DNA of 64,000 bases from Candidatus Omnitrophota bacterium (GCA_013177805.1 JABLXU010000030.1:1-64000); one strand, 5' to 3'; positions 25,336 through 34,765 are shown, counted from the first letter of the stretch. Notes: generated from the letters alone by a model not told the origin. Made by a program: numbers and translations.

Positions 25336-26751
25336 TTACCCTTGCGCTTCTTCCTTCCATTCCGCTTCCCACTCCGTCAGACGTTGTTTCAGATCCGCCA
25401 CGATATCGGGATGAAGGCCGGCCAGATTGGTGGTTTCTCCCGGATCGCTTTCCAGATCATATAAGTGGAGCGGTTCGCTGGATTTTTGGGAGAAATCCAA
25501 TTGGGGATCGAGGATCAATTTCCATTTCCCCCACCGTGCCGCGCGTTGTTGGCCCAATCCCCAGAATAGGATGTCATGCGGGGTTTGTCTCTGATCCATG
25601 ATTACGGAGTGGATGTTTTTCCCGTCGATTTTCCGGTCCAAGAGCCAGTTTCCCCCGAGCCAGTGGAGCACCGTGGGGAAAACATCCAGGGTGGAGGCGG
25701 TTTCGGTGATCACGCGACCCGAAGGGATAACCCCCGGCCAGCTGATCATGGCGGGCACACGGATGCCGCCTTCAAAAAGTCCTCCCTTGCCGCCGCGGAA
25801 CGGTCCGGCGCTGCCGCCCCGGTAGGTTTCGCGGGAATCGTCGAGCAGGTTACGGCTTTCGCGGGAAGGCCCGTTATCACTGAGGAAGAAAACGAGGGTG
25901 TTTTCACGCAAACCGTTCTCCTGGAGAGCCGCGAGAATCCGGCCCACGCCCTCGTCAAGCACGGCCACCATGGCGGCCTGAATCCGCCGGTGGGGATCCG
26001 GGATATGCCGCACCCGTTCCCCGTATTCAGGTGGCGCGTGCATGGGATAATGGGGAGCATTGAAGGGGACGTACAAGAAGAAGGGCTGGTCCCGGTTCTC
26101 CCGGATGAAACGCATCGCGTTCTGAATGATGAGGTCATGGAGGAATTGCCCATTCGCCCAGACCTCCTCATCGTTCCGCCAGAGGTCATGCATAGGATCG
26201 ATAGTGCCCTTCACGCCCCAATAGAAAATGTGGGAGTAATAATCCACACACCCGTTCAGGAAACCAAAAAATTCATCGAAACCCCGCCGGTGCGGCCGGC
26301 ATTCGGGAGCGCCGCCCAGGTGCCATTTTCCCATTAAACCCGTGCGCAAACCCAAGGATTTCAAGGCTTCCGCGAGGGTGATTTCGCCGGGCCGCAGTCC
26401 CAGGGAGCGATACCCCGCCTCCACGTTGTTGGCCACGCCGGTCCGCTGGGGATAGCGGCCGGTCAGGAGAGAAGCCCGGGAGGGTGAACAAACCGGCGCG
26501 CTGGCGTACCAGGTGGTGAAACGCGATCCTGAGGCGGCGAGGGCGTCGAGGTGGGGCGTGGGAATATCCGCAGCCCCGTAACAGCCGACATCGCCGTAGC
26601 CCAGGTCGTCGGCGTAGAGGATCACCACGTTAGGCAACCGGGGACGGTCTTGAGGGAATCCCGGCCAACCAGCCGCGCCCGCCGCGGCTACCGCTCCCAG
26701 CGCGGTGGTTTGGAGAAACGACCGCCGGTTCATTTCAGGACACGGATTCAT
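25336..26751 (-). CDS. Tat-exported sulfatase
   Basis: 471 residues. NRRSFLQTTALGAVAAAGAA is a Tat signal. The alkaline-phosphatase-fold core starts VVILYADDLGYGDVG, with metal ligands Asp48 and Asp49. The sulfatase signature is CSPSRASLLTG, in which Cys88 would be converted to formylglycine. GLMGKWHLG carries the next conserved Lys and His. FFLSDNGP provides more metal ligands. ATG 26751 has GGGAAGG seven bases upstream. It removes sulfate esters, probably from algal or host glycans. The maturase is not in the window. Confidence 0.92.
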   Translation of the reverse strand: MNPCPEMNRRSFLQTTALGAVAAAGAAGWPGFPQDRPRLPNVVILYADDLGYGDVGCYGAADIPTPHLDALAASGSRFTTWYASAPVCSPSRASLLTGRYPQRTGVANNVEAGYRSLGLRPGEITLAEALKSLGLRTGLMGKWHLGGAPECRPHRRGFDEFFGFLNGCVDYYSHIFYWGVKGTIDPMHDLWRNDEEVWANGQFLHDLIIQNAMRFIRENRDQPFFLYVPFNAPHYPMHAPPEYGERVRHIPDPHRRIQAAMVAVLDEGVGRILAALQENGLRENTLVFFLSDNGPSRESRNLLDDSRETYRGGSAGPFRGGKGGLFEGGIRVPAMISWPGVIPSGRVITETASTLDVFPTVLHWLGGNWLLDRKIDGKNIHSVIMDQRQTPHDILFWGLGQQRAARWGKWKLILDPQLDFSQKSSEPLHLYDLESDPGETTNLAGLHPDIVADLKQRLTEWEAEWKEEAQG

Positions 26752-26920
26752 GGCACCTTCCCTTCTCTGTGGAATTAAAAATATCCTAATATATTTGAAA
26801 GCGAGAGGAATTCGTTTAACGATCCCCTCAACGATCATCCAACAATAAAAGCTGTAAGTAAAGTTTTGTAATTGAGTTTATGGTTTCAACAAAGTAAAGC
26901 CGGAGAAAGGATACAAGGCC

Positions 26921-27628
26921 GTGCGGGTAAGAAAAATGTCCATTGGATTGCTGCTGATGGCGCCGGGGATTCTGATGGCGGCGGCGGTATCGTATACGCC
27001 GGAGTCCGGAACCCTCCCGAAAGTCCTGAATGGATGGCTGTTGGTTTTCAGCGAAGATTTTTCCCGCGGGGCGGAACGGTGGCAGCCGGGCGATCCCCAA
27101 GCCTGGAGAATTCTGGAAGATCAGGGGAAGCCCGTGTACGCGCTGGTGCAACAAAGCCAATACGAGCCGCCGGTGCGCTCGCCTTTCAACATTGCCCTGG
27201 TCAAGGACCTGGTGGTGAAGGATTGTGTCATCGAGGCGCGGATGAAATCGACCACGAAAGAATACGGCCACCGCGACATGTGCGTGATTTTCGGCTACCA
27301 GGATCCGTCCCACTTTTATTATGTTCATCTCGCCCCCGCGCCGGACACGGATCCGCACGCCAATTCCATCTTTCTGGTCAACGGAGCGCCGCGGGTATCG
27401 ATCGCCACCCGGCGGAACAACGGAACGGCCTGGAAGGAGGACACGTATCACACGGTGCGGGTGATCCGCGACACGGAGACCGGCGCGATCCAGGTGTTTC
27501 ACGACGGAGGAAGAGATCCCATCCTGACGGCGGTGGACAAAACGTTTTCAGCCGGCCGGGTGGGGGTGGGATCGTTCGACGATACCGGGAACATCGCGGA
27601 ATTTCACGTGTGGGGGACCACGAAGTAG
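26921..27628 (+). CDS. Exported LamG/DUF1080-like protein
   Basis: 235 residues with an N-terminal signal (MSIGLLLMAPGILMAAAV). The rest is a beta-rich concanavalin-like fold: LVFSEDFSRGAERWQPGDPQ, VIEARMKSTTKEYGHRDMCV, IFGYQDPSHFYYVHLA and GRVGVGSFDDTGNIAEFHVW. This pattern is shared with laminin-G-like and 3-keto-disaccharide hydrolase (DUF1080) domains, which bind or cleave sugars. No catalytic residues can be named. GTG 26921 has GGAGAAAGG at good distance; ATG 26936 is an alternative. It is divergent from the sulfatase, so the two may share a control region. Confidence 0.68.
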   Translation: MRVRKMSIGLLLMAPGILMAAAVSYTPESGTLPKVLNGWLLVFSEDFSRGAERWQPGDPQAWRILEDQGKPVYALVQQSQYEPPVRSPFNIALVKDLVVKDCVIEARMKSTTKEYGHRDMCVIFGYQDPSHFYYVHLAPAPDTDPHANSIFLVNGAPRVSIATRRNNGTAWKEDTYHTVRVIRDTETGAIQVFHDGGRDPILTAVDKTFSAGRVGVGSFDDTGNIAEFHVWGTTK

Positions 27629-27641
27629 AGCGGCCCGGAGA

Positions 27642-28505
27642 TCACCCCGCAAGAAAGATATCGAGCAGGGTACAGGCGAACAGGCCGATGCTGATGATCC
27701 CGTTGACGTTGAAAAAGGCGATATTCACGCGGGAGATGTCGTCCGGGCTGACGAGGGAATGTTCGTAGAGGATCAACACCGCGAAGCCCGCCATGCCCAA
27801 TCCGTATATCCATCCCAGGTCTGCCCACCAGCCGAACAGGCCGATGCCCATCACGCTCCCGGCATGCAGGGCGAAGGCGGCCCGCAATGCGTGGATCCGT
27901 CCCAGAGAGACCACCAGGGAACGCAGGCCCACGCGGCGGTCAAATTCTTCATCCATCAGGGCGTAAATCACATCAAAACCCGCCACCCAGGCCATCACGC
28001 CCGCGGCCAACAGGACGGGCAACCATTCCAACGTCCCGGTCACGGCGATCCACGCGCCCACCGGGGCGATGCCCAGCGACAACCCCAGAATCAGGTGGGA
28101 AAGCGCGGTGAAGCGCTTGGAGTAGGAATACCCGCAGATGATGAACAACGCCAGCGGCGACAACGCAAACGCCAAGGGATTCAACTGCCACGCGCCCCAG
28201 ACGAACAAGCCGGACGAGACAATCCACAATCCCACGGCTTCGGCCAAACTGACCCGGCCGGCGGGAAGATGACGTTGCCGGGTGCGGGGATTGAGCCGGT
28301 CGAGATGCCGGTCCACGATACGGTTGAAGGTCATGGCGCTGGTGCGGGCGGTAACCATGCAGAAAAGGATCCACCCGGTGACGGACAGGGCCGGCCATCC
28401 CCGGGCGGCCACCAGAGCGCTCATCAAGGCAAAGGGCAGCGCGAAAACGGTATGCGCGAATCGAACCAGGCCCAAGTAGTCGCGCAGGCGGTCAAGCATA
28501 ATCAT
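27642..28505 (-). CDS. ubiA: UbiA-family prenyltransferase (4-hydroxybenzoate polyprenyltransferase type)
   Basis: 287 residues with about eight membrane helices. The first Asp-rich motif is NRIVDRHLD at residues 61-69; the second is DVIYALMDEEFDR near 184. These bind the Mg-diphosphate of the polyprenyl donor. The opening LGLVRFAHTVFALPFALMS is typical of the UbiA/MqnP branch that works in ubiquinone or futalosine-type menaquinone synthesis. It overlaps the end of ubiX by 14 bases, implying coupled translation and a shared role. The aromatic substrate is not certain. Confidence 0.9.
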   Translation of the reverse strand: MIMLDRLRDYLGLVRFAHTVFALPFALMSALVAARGWPALSVTGWILFCMVTARTSAMTFNRIVDRHLDRLNPRTRQRHLPAGRVSLAEAVGLWIVSSGLFVWGAWQLNPLAFALSPLALFIICGYSYSKRFTALSHLILGLSLGIAPVGAWIAVTGTLEWLPVLLAAGVMAWVAGFDVIYALMDEEFDRRVGLRSLVVSLGRIHALRAAFALHAGSVMGIGLFGWWADLGWIYGLGMAGFAVLILYEHSLVSPDDISRVNIAFFNVNGIISIGLFACTLLDIFLAG

Positions 28506-29154
28506 CGCCGGATTGCAGATGCGTTTGGGTGGAAATCGAGTCAATTTCTCCCCAGCCGCCCTTGACCAGGCAGCCGCCGTCGAATCCCAGGTGCTGGAGA
28601 ACGCGGGAGACGATGAAATCGGTCAGTTCCCGGATGGACCGGGGATGATGATAGAATCCCGGGCTGGCGGGCAGGATGGTTACGCCGGCCTGGGAGAGGG
28701 TCAACATGTTTTGCAGATGAATCGTATTATACGGAGTTTCGCGGGGAACGAGGATCAAAGGCCGGCGCTCTTTCATGGCCACGTCTGCCATGCGCCCCAC
28801 GAGGCTTTCGGAAGTGCCGGTGGCAATACGCCCGAGGGTTCCCATGCTGCAGGGGACCACGGCCACCGCCTGCATGCCATACGATCCCGAGGCCGGGGCG
28901 GCCCCCACATGAGTGTAATGATGATAGATGATCCACTCGTAGAGGGGATTGTCCAACCCCTCGATGCGCCCGGTCTCCAGATCGATGTCGAGTCCCAACT
29001 CGAGCCGGGCAATGTGCTTCGCGTTAGCGCTGATGGTCAAATGGACAATCACCTGGCGGCGCGCCAGTTCTTCCAAAACCCTTAGTCCATAGAGGATGCC
29101 GCTGGCGCCGGTAATCGCCAAACCGATTTTCACGGGATCGCGGGGGATCTGCAT
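28492..29154 (-). CDS. ubiX: Flavin prenyltransferase
   Basis: 220 residues. GLAITGASGILYGLRVLEEL is the FMN-binding start. AVVPCSMGTLGRIATGTSES and ILVPRETPYNTIHLQNML are the two UbiX/Pad1 signatures. It makes prenylated FMN, the cofactor of UbiD-type decarboxylases; no ubiD is seen here. It is ~15-20 residues longer than typical at the C-terminus (ISTQTHLQSGDDYA). It is paired with the prenyltransferase, as in quinone pathways. Confidence 0.94.
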   Translation of the reverse strand: MQIPRDPVKIGLAITGASGILYGLRVLEELARRQVIVHLTISANAKHIARLELGLDIDLETGRIEGLDNPLYEWIIYHHYTHVGAAPASGSYGMQAVAVVPCSMGTLGRIATGTSESLVGRMADVAMKERRPLILVPRETPYNTIHLQNMLTLSQAGVTILPASPGFYHHPRSIRELTDFIVSRVLQHLGFDGGCLVKGGWGEIDSISTQTHLQSGDDYA

Positions 29155-29396
29155 GCGCGGCGTCTCCCATCTACACCTCTAAAAATGCAACCATGGCCTT
29201 CCAATTCTAAAGGATTTTAGACTCGGGTCCGAAAACGGAACAGGGTAAAGAGCGCGCGGCGGGTGGTTCAGACTCTCCTTTCTCCCGATGGCAAGAACGC
29301 TGGATCCCCGGTATGATATGATGGAAGAAATCCGGACGTGGAAAGCCGAGAGGAATTGTCCCGGGGAATCCACCATCGAAGAAGGGGAATCCGAAC

Positions 29397-29927
29397 GTGA
29401 ACGAGGAAAACCACCCATCGGACATCGTGTTGGTGCTGCGCGTGACGGTGATCATCTGTTTGCTCATCGCGTCCATGTCGGTGCTGGAATCGTTTATCTC
29501 CACGGTCGCCTATTGGGCGTACCTCACCGGCCGGATGGATTCCGCCGCGCATCCGGAATGGTATGAGCTGTTCCAGGAGATCCACCAGGCTCCCGGACGG
29601 TTCATCGCCCTGAATGTGTACAGTCTGCTATTGTGGAACGGAGTGATCTTCGCCGCGATCCGGTTGCTGCGGTATCACGCCGGGTCCCGCCGGTGGCTCG
29701 CCGGTCTGTTAGGGTTGGATATGATCGTGACCGTGGCGCTTTTGCTGTGGGAGGCCTGGATAAAAACCCTGAAAATCGCGGAGCCCGGTTGGTTCATTCT
29801 GTTGAACGCGCTGCAGGTCAGCGCGATCGTGATTTTGTCTCACCCGCGGGTCATCGAATTCACGGAGCAATTTTCTACACAAAGAAAATATCCCGAACAA
29901 TCCAAGGGAAATACCGGCAACTGGTAA
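29397..29927 (+). CDS. Small four-helix membrane protein, unknown
   Basis: 176 residues starting at GTG with AAGGGG ten bases upstream. Hydrophobic segments are LRVTVIICLLIASMSVLESF, FIALNVYSLLLWNGVIFAAI, WLAGLLGLDMIVTVALLLW and GWFILLNALQVSAIVIL. I recognise no family. It ends nine bases before the 780-residue protein, whose ribosome site overlaps this stop, so they are probably one operon and may work together at the membrane. Confidence 0.75.
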   Translation: MNEENHPSDIVLVLRVTVIICLLIASMSVLESFISTVAYWAYLTGRMDSAAHPEWYELFQEIHQAPGRFIALNVYSLLLWNGVIFAAIRLLRYHAGSRRWLAGLLGLDMIVTVALLLWEAWIKTLKIAEPGWFILLNALQVSAIVILSHPRVIEFTEQFSTQRKYPEQSKGNTGNW

Positions 29928-29936
29928 AGGAGAAAG

Positions 29937-32279
29937 GTGGCCGAATCCATCATGAACACTCCGGAATTGCGTCTCATCCTCCATTCCTGTTTTTCCCCCA
30001 CCCAATTGAGGAGTTTCTTTCAGGCCGTACCGCCCGGCGAAAATGTGTACGAAGCCGCGGTGGAGGCCATCCTCAACGAAAGCGAGGAAGGTTGCGGCCT
30101 GATCCGCCTGCTGGACCAGGAATCCGCGCCGCAACGGAAAAAGATCCAGGCCATGAAAGTTCCCGAACTCCGCCAGGGACTGGCTTTCGAATTTCTGGAG
30201 CCGGGACGGATGTTAGGCTTGGTGCTGTGGAGTCTGTTGCGCGACAACCGGATCAGCGCCCATGAGCTGGCGTCCCAATTGGCCCGGAAGCATATGCAAT
30301 CTCCGGCGGAGATGATGGCGGACGAAATGGAGGAAGGAGACGAAGCCGGAAGCGAAATCTCCTTTGGCGGCGATGAAATGGGCGGATATCCGGGTATGGG
30401 CGGGGAGTTGAGCGGAATTCCCTTTGCGGAGGAAGGACCACCCGCCGCGGCCGGGTACGAGGCCGGCGCGTTGGAGGAGCAAGAAAGCCCCGGGGAAGAG
30501 CCACCGTCCCTGACGGATGCCCGGGAAACACGGGAAGCCCAATCCTTCTTGGCAGGGCACGCCATGGAACAGACGTACAGCGTTAAAGCGCAGAAAAGCA
30601 AAACCATGAGAAAGCCCAACGCGGATGCAGGCCGGACGGTGCAACTCGGAGGGATCGACATTTCTCTCGCCTCGCTCACCCGGGCATGCGAAAAAATTTA
30701 CGAAGAACCCATTGAACTGGTCACGGACGAGAACCTGGTCAGCCAGGACAAATTGGTGGTGGTGGGCAAGCACTGTGGCATCCGCATTCTCGTGGGGCCC
30801 CAGACCAGTCCCATGGAGGAAACGCCGCAACCCGACACGGGAGAACCCGTGACCATCGATCCCGAGAGCCTGAAATTCGCCCTCTCCCGCATCTACCACG
30901 ATTCCGTGGAGTTGATTCCTGACGCCGCCCTGCTGGACCAGGGGACTATTGCCTTCGCGGGAAAGCGTACCGGCTTATTCATCTTGAAAAATTCGCGGGT
31001 CCGGATCCCCATATCCTCCTTGGAAGGCGCTCCTGGGAAAGCCGCGTCCGCCTTTCCGCCCGATTCCGGCGCGCTGGACGCCATGCGGAAACAACTCTCG
31101 GCGCTCGAAGGAAAAATCGCCGACCTGGAAAAAAAGATCTCCATTTCCGGCGAACCCTATGGGGCCGCCGATGCCATGAGCACCTGGGAGGAAGAGGTCG
31201 AAAACCTGTATGAAGAAACAATCAGCGATCGCTTCTTGGCCGAGGAAGAAACCCGCACCACCGGGGAGCCTTCGGAATCCCCCTCCATGGAAGACTCCCT
31301 GAGCAGCGAGCCCTTGGAGGCATGGGAAAAATTATTGCTGGAACCGGATCAGGATGAAGAAGACCTAATCCTCGAGGAACGCGTCGAAGAGACATTCCGC
31401 GAAGCCCCTCCGGCGGTTTCCCCGGGCTCTGAATCCGTCCAACCTGAAACCAAACCGGTTTTGGAAGAGAACGCCGTTTCCCCGCCGGTTCCAGAAATTA
31501 AACCGGAGACCCCGATCCTGCAGGAAGCGAAACCCGAGGTCAAACCGGAACCGCCCACTCCCCCGCCCGGCAAACCGGTCATTTCCGCCACTCTGCCTCC
31601 GGATCAGAAGGACCAAGAGGAAGAACGGGATATCGATTTGGAAAACCTCGAGGATATGGAAGATCTGGATATGGCTGGGTTGGGCCTCGAGGAGCACGAA
31701 GCCGATTCGGATACCGCCGGAGAATTGCATTCTCAAGGAGAGGATCTTTTGGCGGACGAGGAGATCAGTTTGGAAGACTTGAATCTGGATGATCTCGATT
31801 TGGCTTCGTTGGGTCTCGAGGAGATTCAGGAAGATCAAGAATCCCAATCCCCCGCAGTCAAGAAAAAACCGAAAAAAGAAGAACTCGAATCCGAATTTGA
31901 TTTATTGAAGGAACTCGGCCTAACGGACGCCGGGGAGCAGAAACCGGCCAAGATTTTTCGCGGCGAACAGGTCTTATTGCTGGGCGGCGAGGAAAAGAAC
32001 GCGGCGGAGTATCAACGGATTGTGCAGGAACTGGGCGGCCTGTGCGCCTGGTACCCCCAGTTGGCGGATGTGCCGGAAGGGGAAATCGCGCAACGGGTCG
32101 ATCAAGCGGATGTCATGGTGACTTTTTCCTCCAATGCCCTGACCGATCCGGGGATTTTGCAAGCCGTGCAATATGCCAAGGAAAACAACATCCCGGTGTT
32201 TGAACATCACTCGGCCAGCCCACTCAGCGTGCAGAAGTATCTCGTGAAACTGGCGGAGGAAGGGAAAATCGGCGTGTAG
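29937..32279 (+). CDS. Multidomain protein with internal duplication and DUF2325-like C-terminus, unknown
   Basis: 780 residues, no signal or membrane helix. Residues 1-120: helical domain (LILHSCFSPTQLRSFFQAVP). 125-230: acidic, Gly/Glu-rich linker. Two homologous modules at ~234-287 and ~304-353 (SLTRACEKIYEEPIELVTDE versus SLKFALSRIYHDSVELIPDA, each ending in GKxxGIRIL / GKRTGLFIL). Short coiled coil 377-402. Long acidic Pro-rich tail with two near-copies of an LDDLDLASLGLEE motif. 677-780: EQVLLLGGEE...QADVMVTFSSNALTD..., resembling DUF2325. Starts at GTG with AAAGGAG. Function unknown; the layout suggests a scaffold or regulator. Confidence 0.75.
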   Translation: MAESIMNTPELRLILHSCFSPTQLRSFFQAVPPGENVYEAAVEAILNESEEGCGLIRLLDQESAPQRKKIQAMKVPELRQGLAFEFLEPGRMLGLVLWSLLRDNRISAHELASQLARKHMQSPAEMMADEMEEGDEAGSEISFGGDEMGGYPGMGGELSGIPFAEEGPPAAAGYEAGALEEQESPGEEPPSLTDARETREAQSFLAGHAMEQTYSVKAQKSKTMRKPNADAGRTVQLGGIDISLASLTRACEKIYEEPIELVTDENLVSQDKLVVVGKHCGIRILVGPQTSPMEETPQPDTGEPVTIDPESLKFALSRIYHDSVELIPDAALLDQGTIAFAGKRTGLFILKNSRVRIPISSLEGAPGKAASAFPPDSGALDAMRKQLSALEGKIADLEKKISISGEPYGAADAMSTWEEEVENLYEETISDRFLAEEETRTTGEPSESPSMEDSLSSEPLEAWEKLLLEPDQDEEDLILEERVEETFREAPPAVSPGSESVQPETKPVLEENAVSPPVPEIKPETPILQEAKPEVKPEPPTPPPGKPVISATLPPDQKDQEEERDIDLENLEDMEDLDMAGLGLEEHEADSDTAGELHSQGEDLLADEEISLEDLNLDDLDLASLGLEEIQEDQESQSPAVKKKPKKEELESEFDLLKELGLTDAGEQKPAKIFRGEQVLLLGGEEKNAAEYQRIVQELGGLCAWYPQLADVPEGEIAQRVDQADVMVTFSSNALTDPGILQAVQYAKENNIPVFEHHSASPLSVQKYLVKLAEEGKIGV

Positions 32280-32317
32280 TCTCGAGACCGGGATTCGATT
32301 CATTCCATCAACGATGT

Positions 32318-32350
32318 GGAGAGGGGCCCGCGCAACGGGCCTCTCCGGAT
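32318..32350 (+). terminator. Intrinsic terminator after the 780-residue gene
   Basis: GGAGAGGGGCCCG pairs with CGGGCCTCTCC across the loop CGCAA, followed by GGATTTT. It lies 39 bases after the stop of the multidomain gene and separates it from the convergent cupin gene. Confidence 0.75.
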
Positions 32351-32528
32351 TTTATCGAAACCTTTTCTCGCTCGAAACGGCTTGGTTGATTTCAGAGAGC
32401 ATTGGCCTTCCGCCCTTTTCAGGCGGCCCTCCCCCTGATCCGCTCCCAGGAGGAGAGCGAATCGTTCCGCGTTCCCATCCGCAACCATCCCGCGAATCCA
32501 GCACGGAAGCGGCCCGGGAGTTGGATAC

Positions 32529-32906
32529 TTATGCCAAGGACCGCGCCTCATCCACCAAAAATTCATCCGCCGGATCGAAGGCGGGCACGGGAACCACGAT
32601 GGTTTTGAAATCCCCGTACCCCCGGTGAGGCACGCCCGGATTGATCAGCAGGGTCAGTCCCGGTTCCAAGGGGATGATGTCGCCGGCCACCTCCAGAAAA
32701 CCGTGGCCTTCCAGGATGTGATAAATTTCGGTGGTGCGCCGGTGGTAGTGACGCTGGGAATCCTGGATGTGGGTGATATGAAATCCGGCCACGGGCGTGT
32801 CGTCGCGGGTGATGATCCGGATGCTGGATCCGCAGGGGCATTCGACCGGAGGGATACCGGCTGCCCTTTTCACAAGATAAGGGGGCTTGTTCTCAGAATC
32901 CGGCAT
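32529..32906 (-). CDS. Cupin-domain protein
   Basis: 125 residues, a single cupin_2 barrel. Motif 1 with metal ligands is HYHRRTTEIYHILEG (two His, Glu, His spacing) and motif 2 is PGVPHRG. Small cupins of this type act as sugar or polyol isomerases, dioxygenases or metabolite sensors, and the substrate is not readable. GAAGGAAC lies upstream of the ATG. It stands alone between two plus-strand genes. Confidence 0.85.
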   Translation of the reverse strand: MPDSENKPPYLVKRAAGIPPVECPCGSSIRIITRDDTPVAGFHITHIQDSQRHYHRRTTEIYHILEGHGFLEVAGDIIPLEPGLTLLINPGVPHRGYGDFKTIVVPVPAFDPADEFLVDEARSLA

Positions 32907-33035
32907 GATCCATAGTTCCTTCTTTCGCTCGTTTGAAGTTCTCCCATCATAACACTTTTCCAGAGGGTTGAATCCGCAGGCGGTTGACCGTTTTCAAAAG
33001 AAAGGCAGAATGCCCAGGATAAGGGAGTCGCACGG

Positions 33036-33860
33036 ATGCGAGAAACGACCGCGAAGCATTATACCCGGCATCGAGCGGCCTGGCGCAAGGGGTGGGGAGC
33101 CCTCTTTCTGGGTTGGTTCATTTTCAGCCTGACGGGATGTGTGTATTTGCGCTTGTTGGAGTTTCAAAACCAGCTGGCGCAGTTCGATCAGTTTTTCCGG
33201 GTGGAAGTGGACGGCCGGTTTATTCTGCATATTTTGGAACCCAAAATCACGAGCCAGGATTTGATCTATTTGTCCAGTCTCGAGCCCAGCCGGCGCGAAG
33301 CGGAAGAATCCGGAGAGACGTGGTATTACGTCTTTCAAAAACTTCGGTCCGATTCTTCGTTGGATAATCCGGATACGCACATCACCTTTGCTCTGCGGTT
33401 CAGCGAAAAACAACGGCTCACGGCCGTGACCTTCTCGCCCCTGTTCTTGAAAATCGTTCCTCCGGAATTTCTTGAACAATCCATCCGTTCCCTGGGCCAT
33501 GCCGATGTGGACCGCAAGAAGCGGCAGCTGCGCGCGAATCCCGAATCCCTCCCGCGTATCACCCAGGCCTTGCCGGGCCGGTCAGAAATCGTCCAGGGGC
33601 TGGGAGATCCGTTTGCCACGGAGGTGAAAGATCAATCCGATTGTTTGATGTACCGCTACCGGCTGCAACCTCCCGATGGCGGCAAGGATGAGGACAAGGA
33701 AGAACGAAGAAAAGCCGTGGTCGAGTTGCTTTTCAATCCGCTCAACGGGAAATTGACCAAGATGGACGCGAACTTCGCGGGATTGAAGATCACCATTCAT
33801 TACGAGAAACTCGCGGCGCCCGGAAGCCCCCAGTCCGTGAAAGGGGGCGCCGGAGGCTGA
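33036..33860 (+). CDS. Putative lipoprotein, unknown
   Basis: 274 residues. A basic N-terminus, the hydrophobic LFLGWFIF segment and the lipobox SLTGC place lipidation on Cys35, so it is membrane-anchored outside the cytoplasm. The mature part is mixed alpha/beta with VEVDGRFILHILEPKITSQD and a C-terminal strand-rich region FATEVKDQSDCLMYRYRL ... LLFNPLNGKLTKMDANFAGL. I recognise no family. AAGGGAG precedes the ATG. Confidence 0.75.
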   Translation: MRETTAKHYTRHRAAWRKGWGALFLGWFIFSLTGCVYLRLLEFQNQLAQFDQFFRVEVDGRFILHILEPKITSQDLIYLSSLEPSRREAEESGETWYYVFQKLRSDSSLDNPDTHITFALRFSEKQRLTAVTFSPLFLKIVPPEFLEQSIRSLGHADVDRKKRQLRANPESLPRITQALPGRSEIVQGLGDPFATEVKDQSDCLMYRYRLQPPDGGKDEDKEERRKAVVELLFNPLNGKLTKMDANFAGLKITIHYEKLAAPGSPQSVKGGAGG

Positions 33861-34011
33861 GGAGCCCTGGCTTGCCGGTCTGGCCCTCGTTCCTCCAACG
33901 CCCCATCGGCCGTGATGCGGGGAGAGACAACGCGGCTTGACGGGATAACCTCCTCCCCCCATGATTCGTACTGTACGATACCTACTCATCCCAAGTGAAT
34001 GACGGCGGTGG

Positions 34012-34536
34012 ATGGACCTGATGATGAACGAATTCAAGCAATTGGCTTTGGCCATGGGAATCGCCCTGATTCTCGTGCTCGCGGTGGTGGCGTGGAAATC
34101 GTTTCCCAGCAAGGACGTGTATATCAGCGATATGGATTTCGAAGTGGTGAAGTTCGAGTGGACGCAACCGCAGCGTGACAAATCCATCGCGGGGAGCAGT
34201 ATGATCATCAACGAGAAATATTATGAAAAAGGCCTGGCCATGCACGCCCATTCCGAAGTCAACGTCCCGGTTCCCGCCGGCTACACGCATTTCCTCGCGG
34301 AAGTGGGCGTGGACGACGCGATGAAGGATGACGCGCCGTCGTCGGTGCAGTTCCAAGTGCTGGGCGACGGGGTGGTGTTGTACGAAAGCCCCATTCTGCG
34401 GGCCTCCATGCCGGCTCACCGGGTGTTGGTGAACGTGGAATGGATCAGCCAATTGACCCTGGTGGTGAACGACGGAGGGGATGGGGCCAATTCCGATCAC
34501 GCCGATTGGGCCGGCGCCCGGTTCACGGTGCGGTAG
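34012..34536 (+). CDS. Membrane-anchored NPCBM-domain protein
   Basis: 174 residues. An N-terminal helix (LALAMGIALILVLAVVAW) anchors or exports the protein. The remainder is a nearly complete NPCBM/NEW2 carbohydrate-binding module: KGLAMHAHSEVNVPVPAGYT, FLAEVGVDDAM, VQFQVLGDGVVLYES and LVVNDGGDGANSDHADWAGA. The module is usually attached to glycosidases but here stands alone. ATG 34012 is used; ATGs at 34021 and 34024 are nearly equal choices. Confidence 0.85.
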   Translation: MDLMMNEFKQLALAMGIALILVLAVVAWKSFPSKDVYISDMDFEVVKFEWTQPQRDKSIAGSSMIINEKYYEKGLAMHAHSEVNVPVPAGYTHFLAEVGVDDAMKDDAPSSVQFQVLGDGVVLYESPILRASMPAHRVLVNVEWISQLTLVVNDGGDGANSDHADWAGARFTVR

Positions 34537-34587
34537 AGTGCGGTCCGGATGGTGGTGATGGGATTCATCGAATCCGGGACAAGACTC

Positions 34588-34615
34588 TTGCTAACCCGCC
34601 ACGGCCGGGTATAAT
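34588..34615 (+). promoter_or_regulatory. Promoter of tRNA-Lys
   Basis: TTGCTA (34588-34593), 16 bases, then TATAAT (34610-34615), a good sigma-70 pair. The start point would be near 34622, about 40 bases before the tRNA. Confidence 0.65.
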
Positions 34616-34661
34616 GAGTCCCGTCCTATAGCCAACCCTCCGTGGGGCTCAAGTGTTTGAT

Positions 34662-34734
34662 GAGTGAGTAGCTCAGCCGGCAGAGCATCTGCCTTTTAAG
34701 CAGAGGGTCCTGGGTTCGAATCCCAGCTCACTCA
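34662..34734 (+). tRNA. tRNA-Lys (anticodon TTT)
   Basis: Acceptor GAGTGAG/CTCACTC, D-arm GCTCAGCCGGCAGAGC, anticodon stem TCTGC/GCAGA with loop CTTTTAA (anticodon TTT), T-arm CTGGGTTCGAATCCCAG, discriminator A. CCA is not encoded. The gene borders an element-like region, and tRNA 3' ends are common integration sites, but I found no second copy of the tRNA 3' end in the window. Confidence 0.95.
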
Positions 34735-34765
34735 GTTAATTTCCCTGACGTTACGACAAGCCTGC

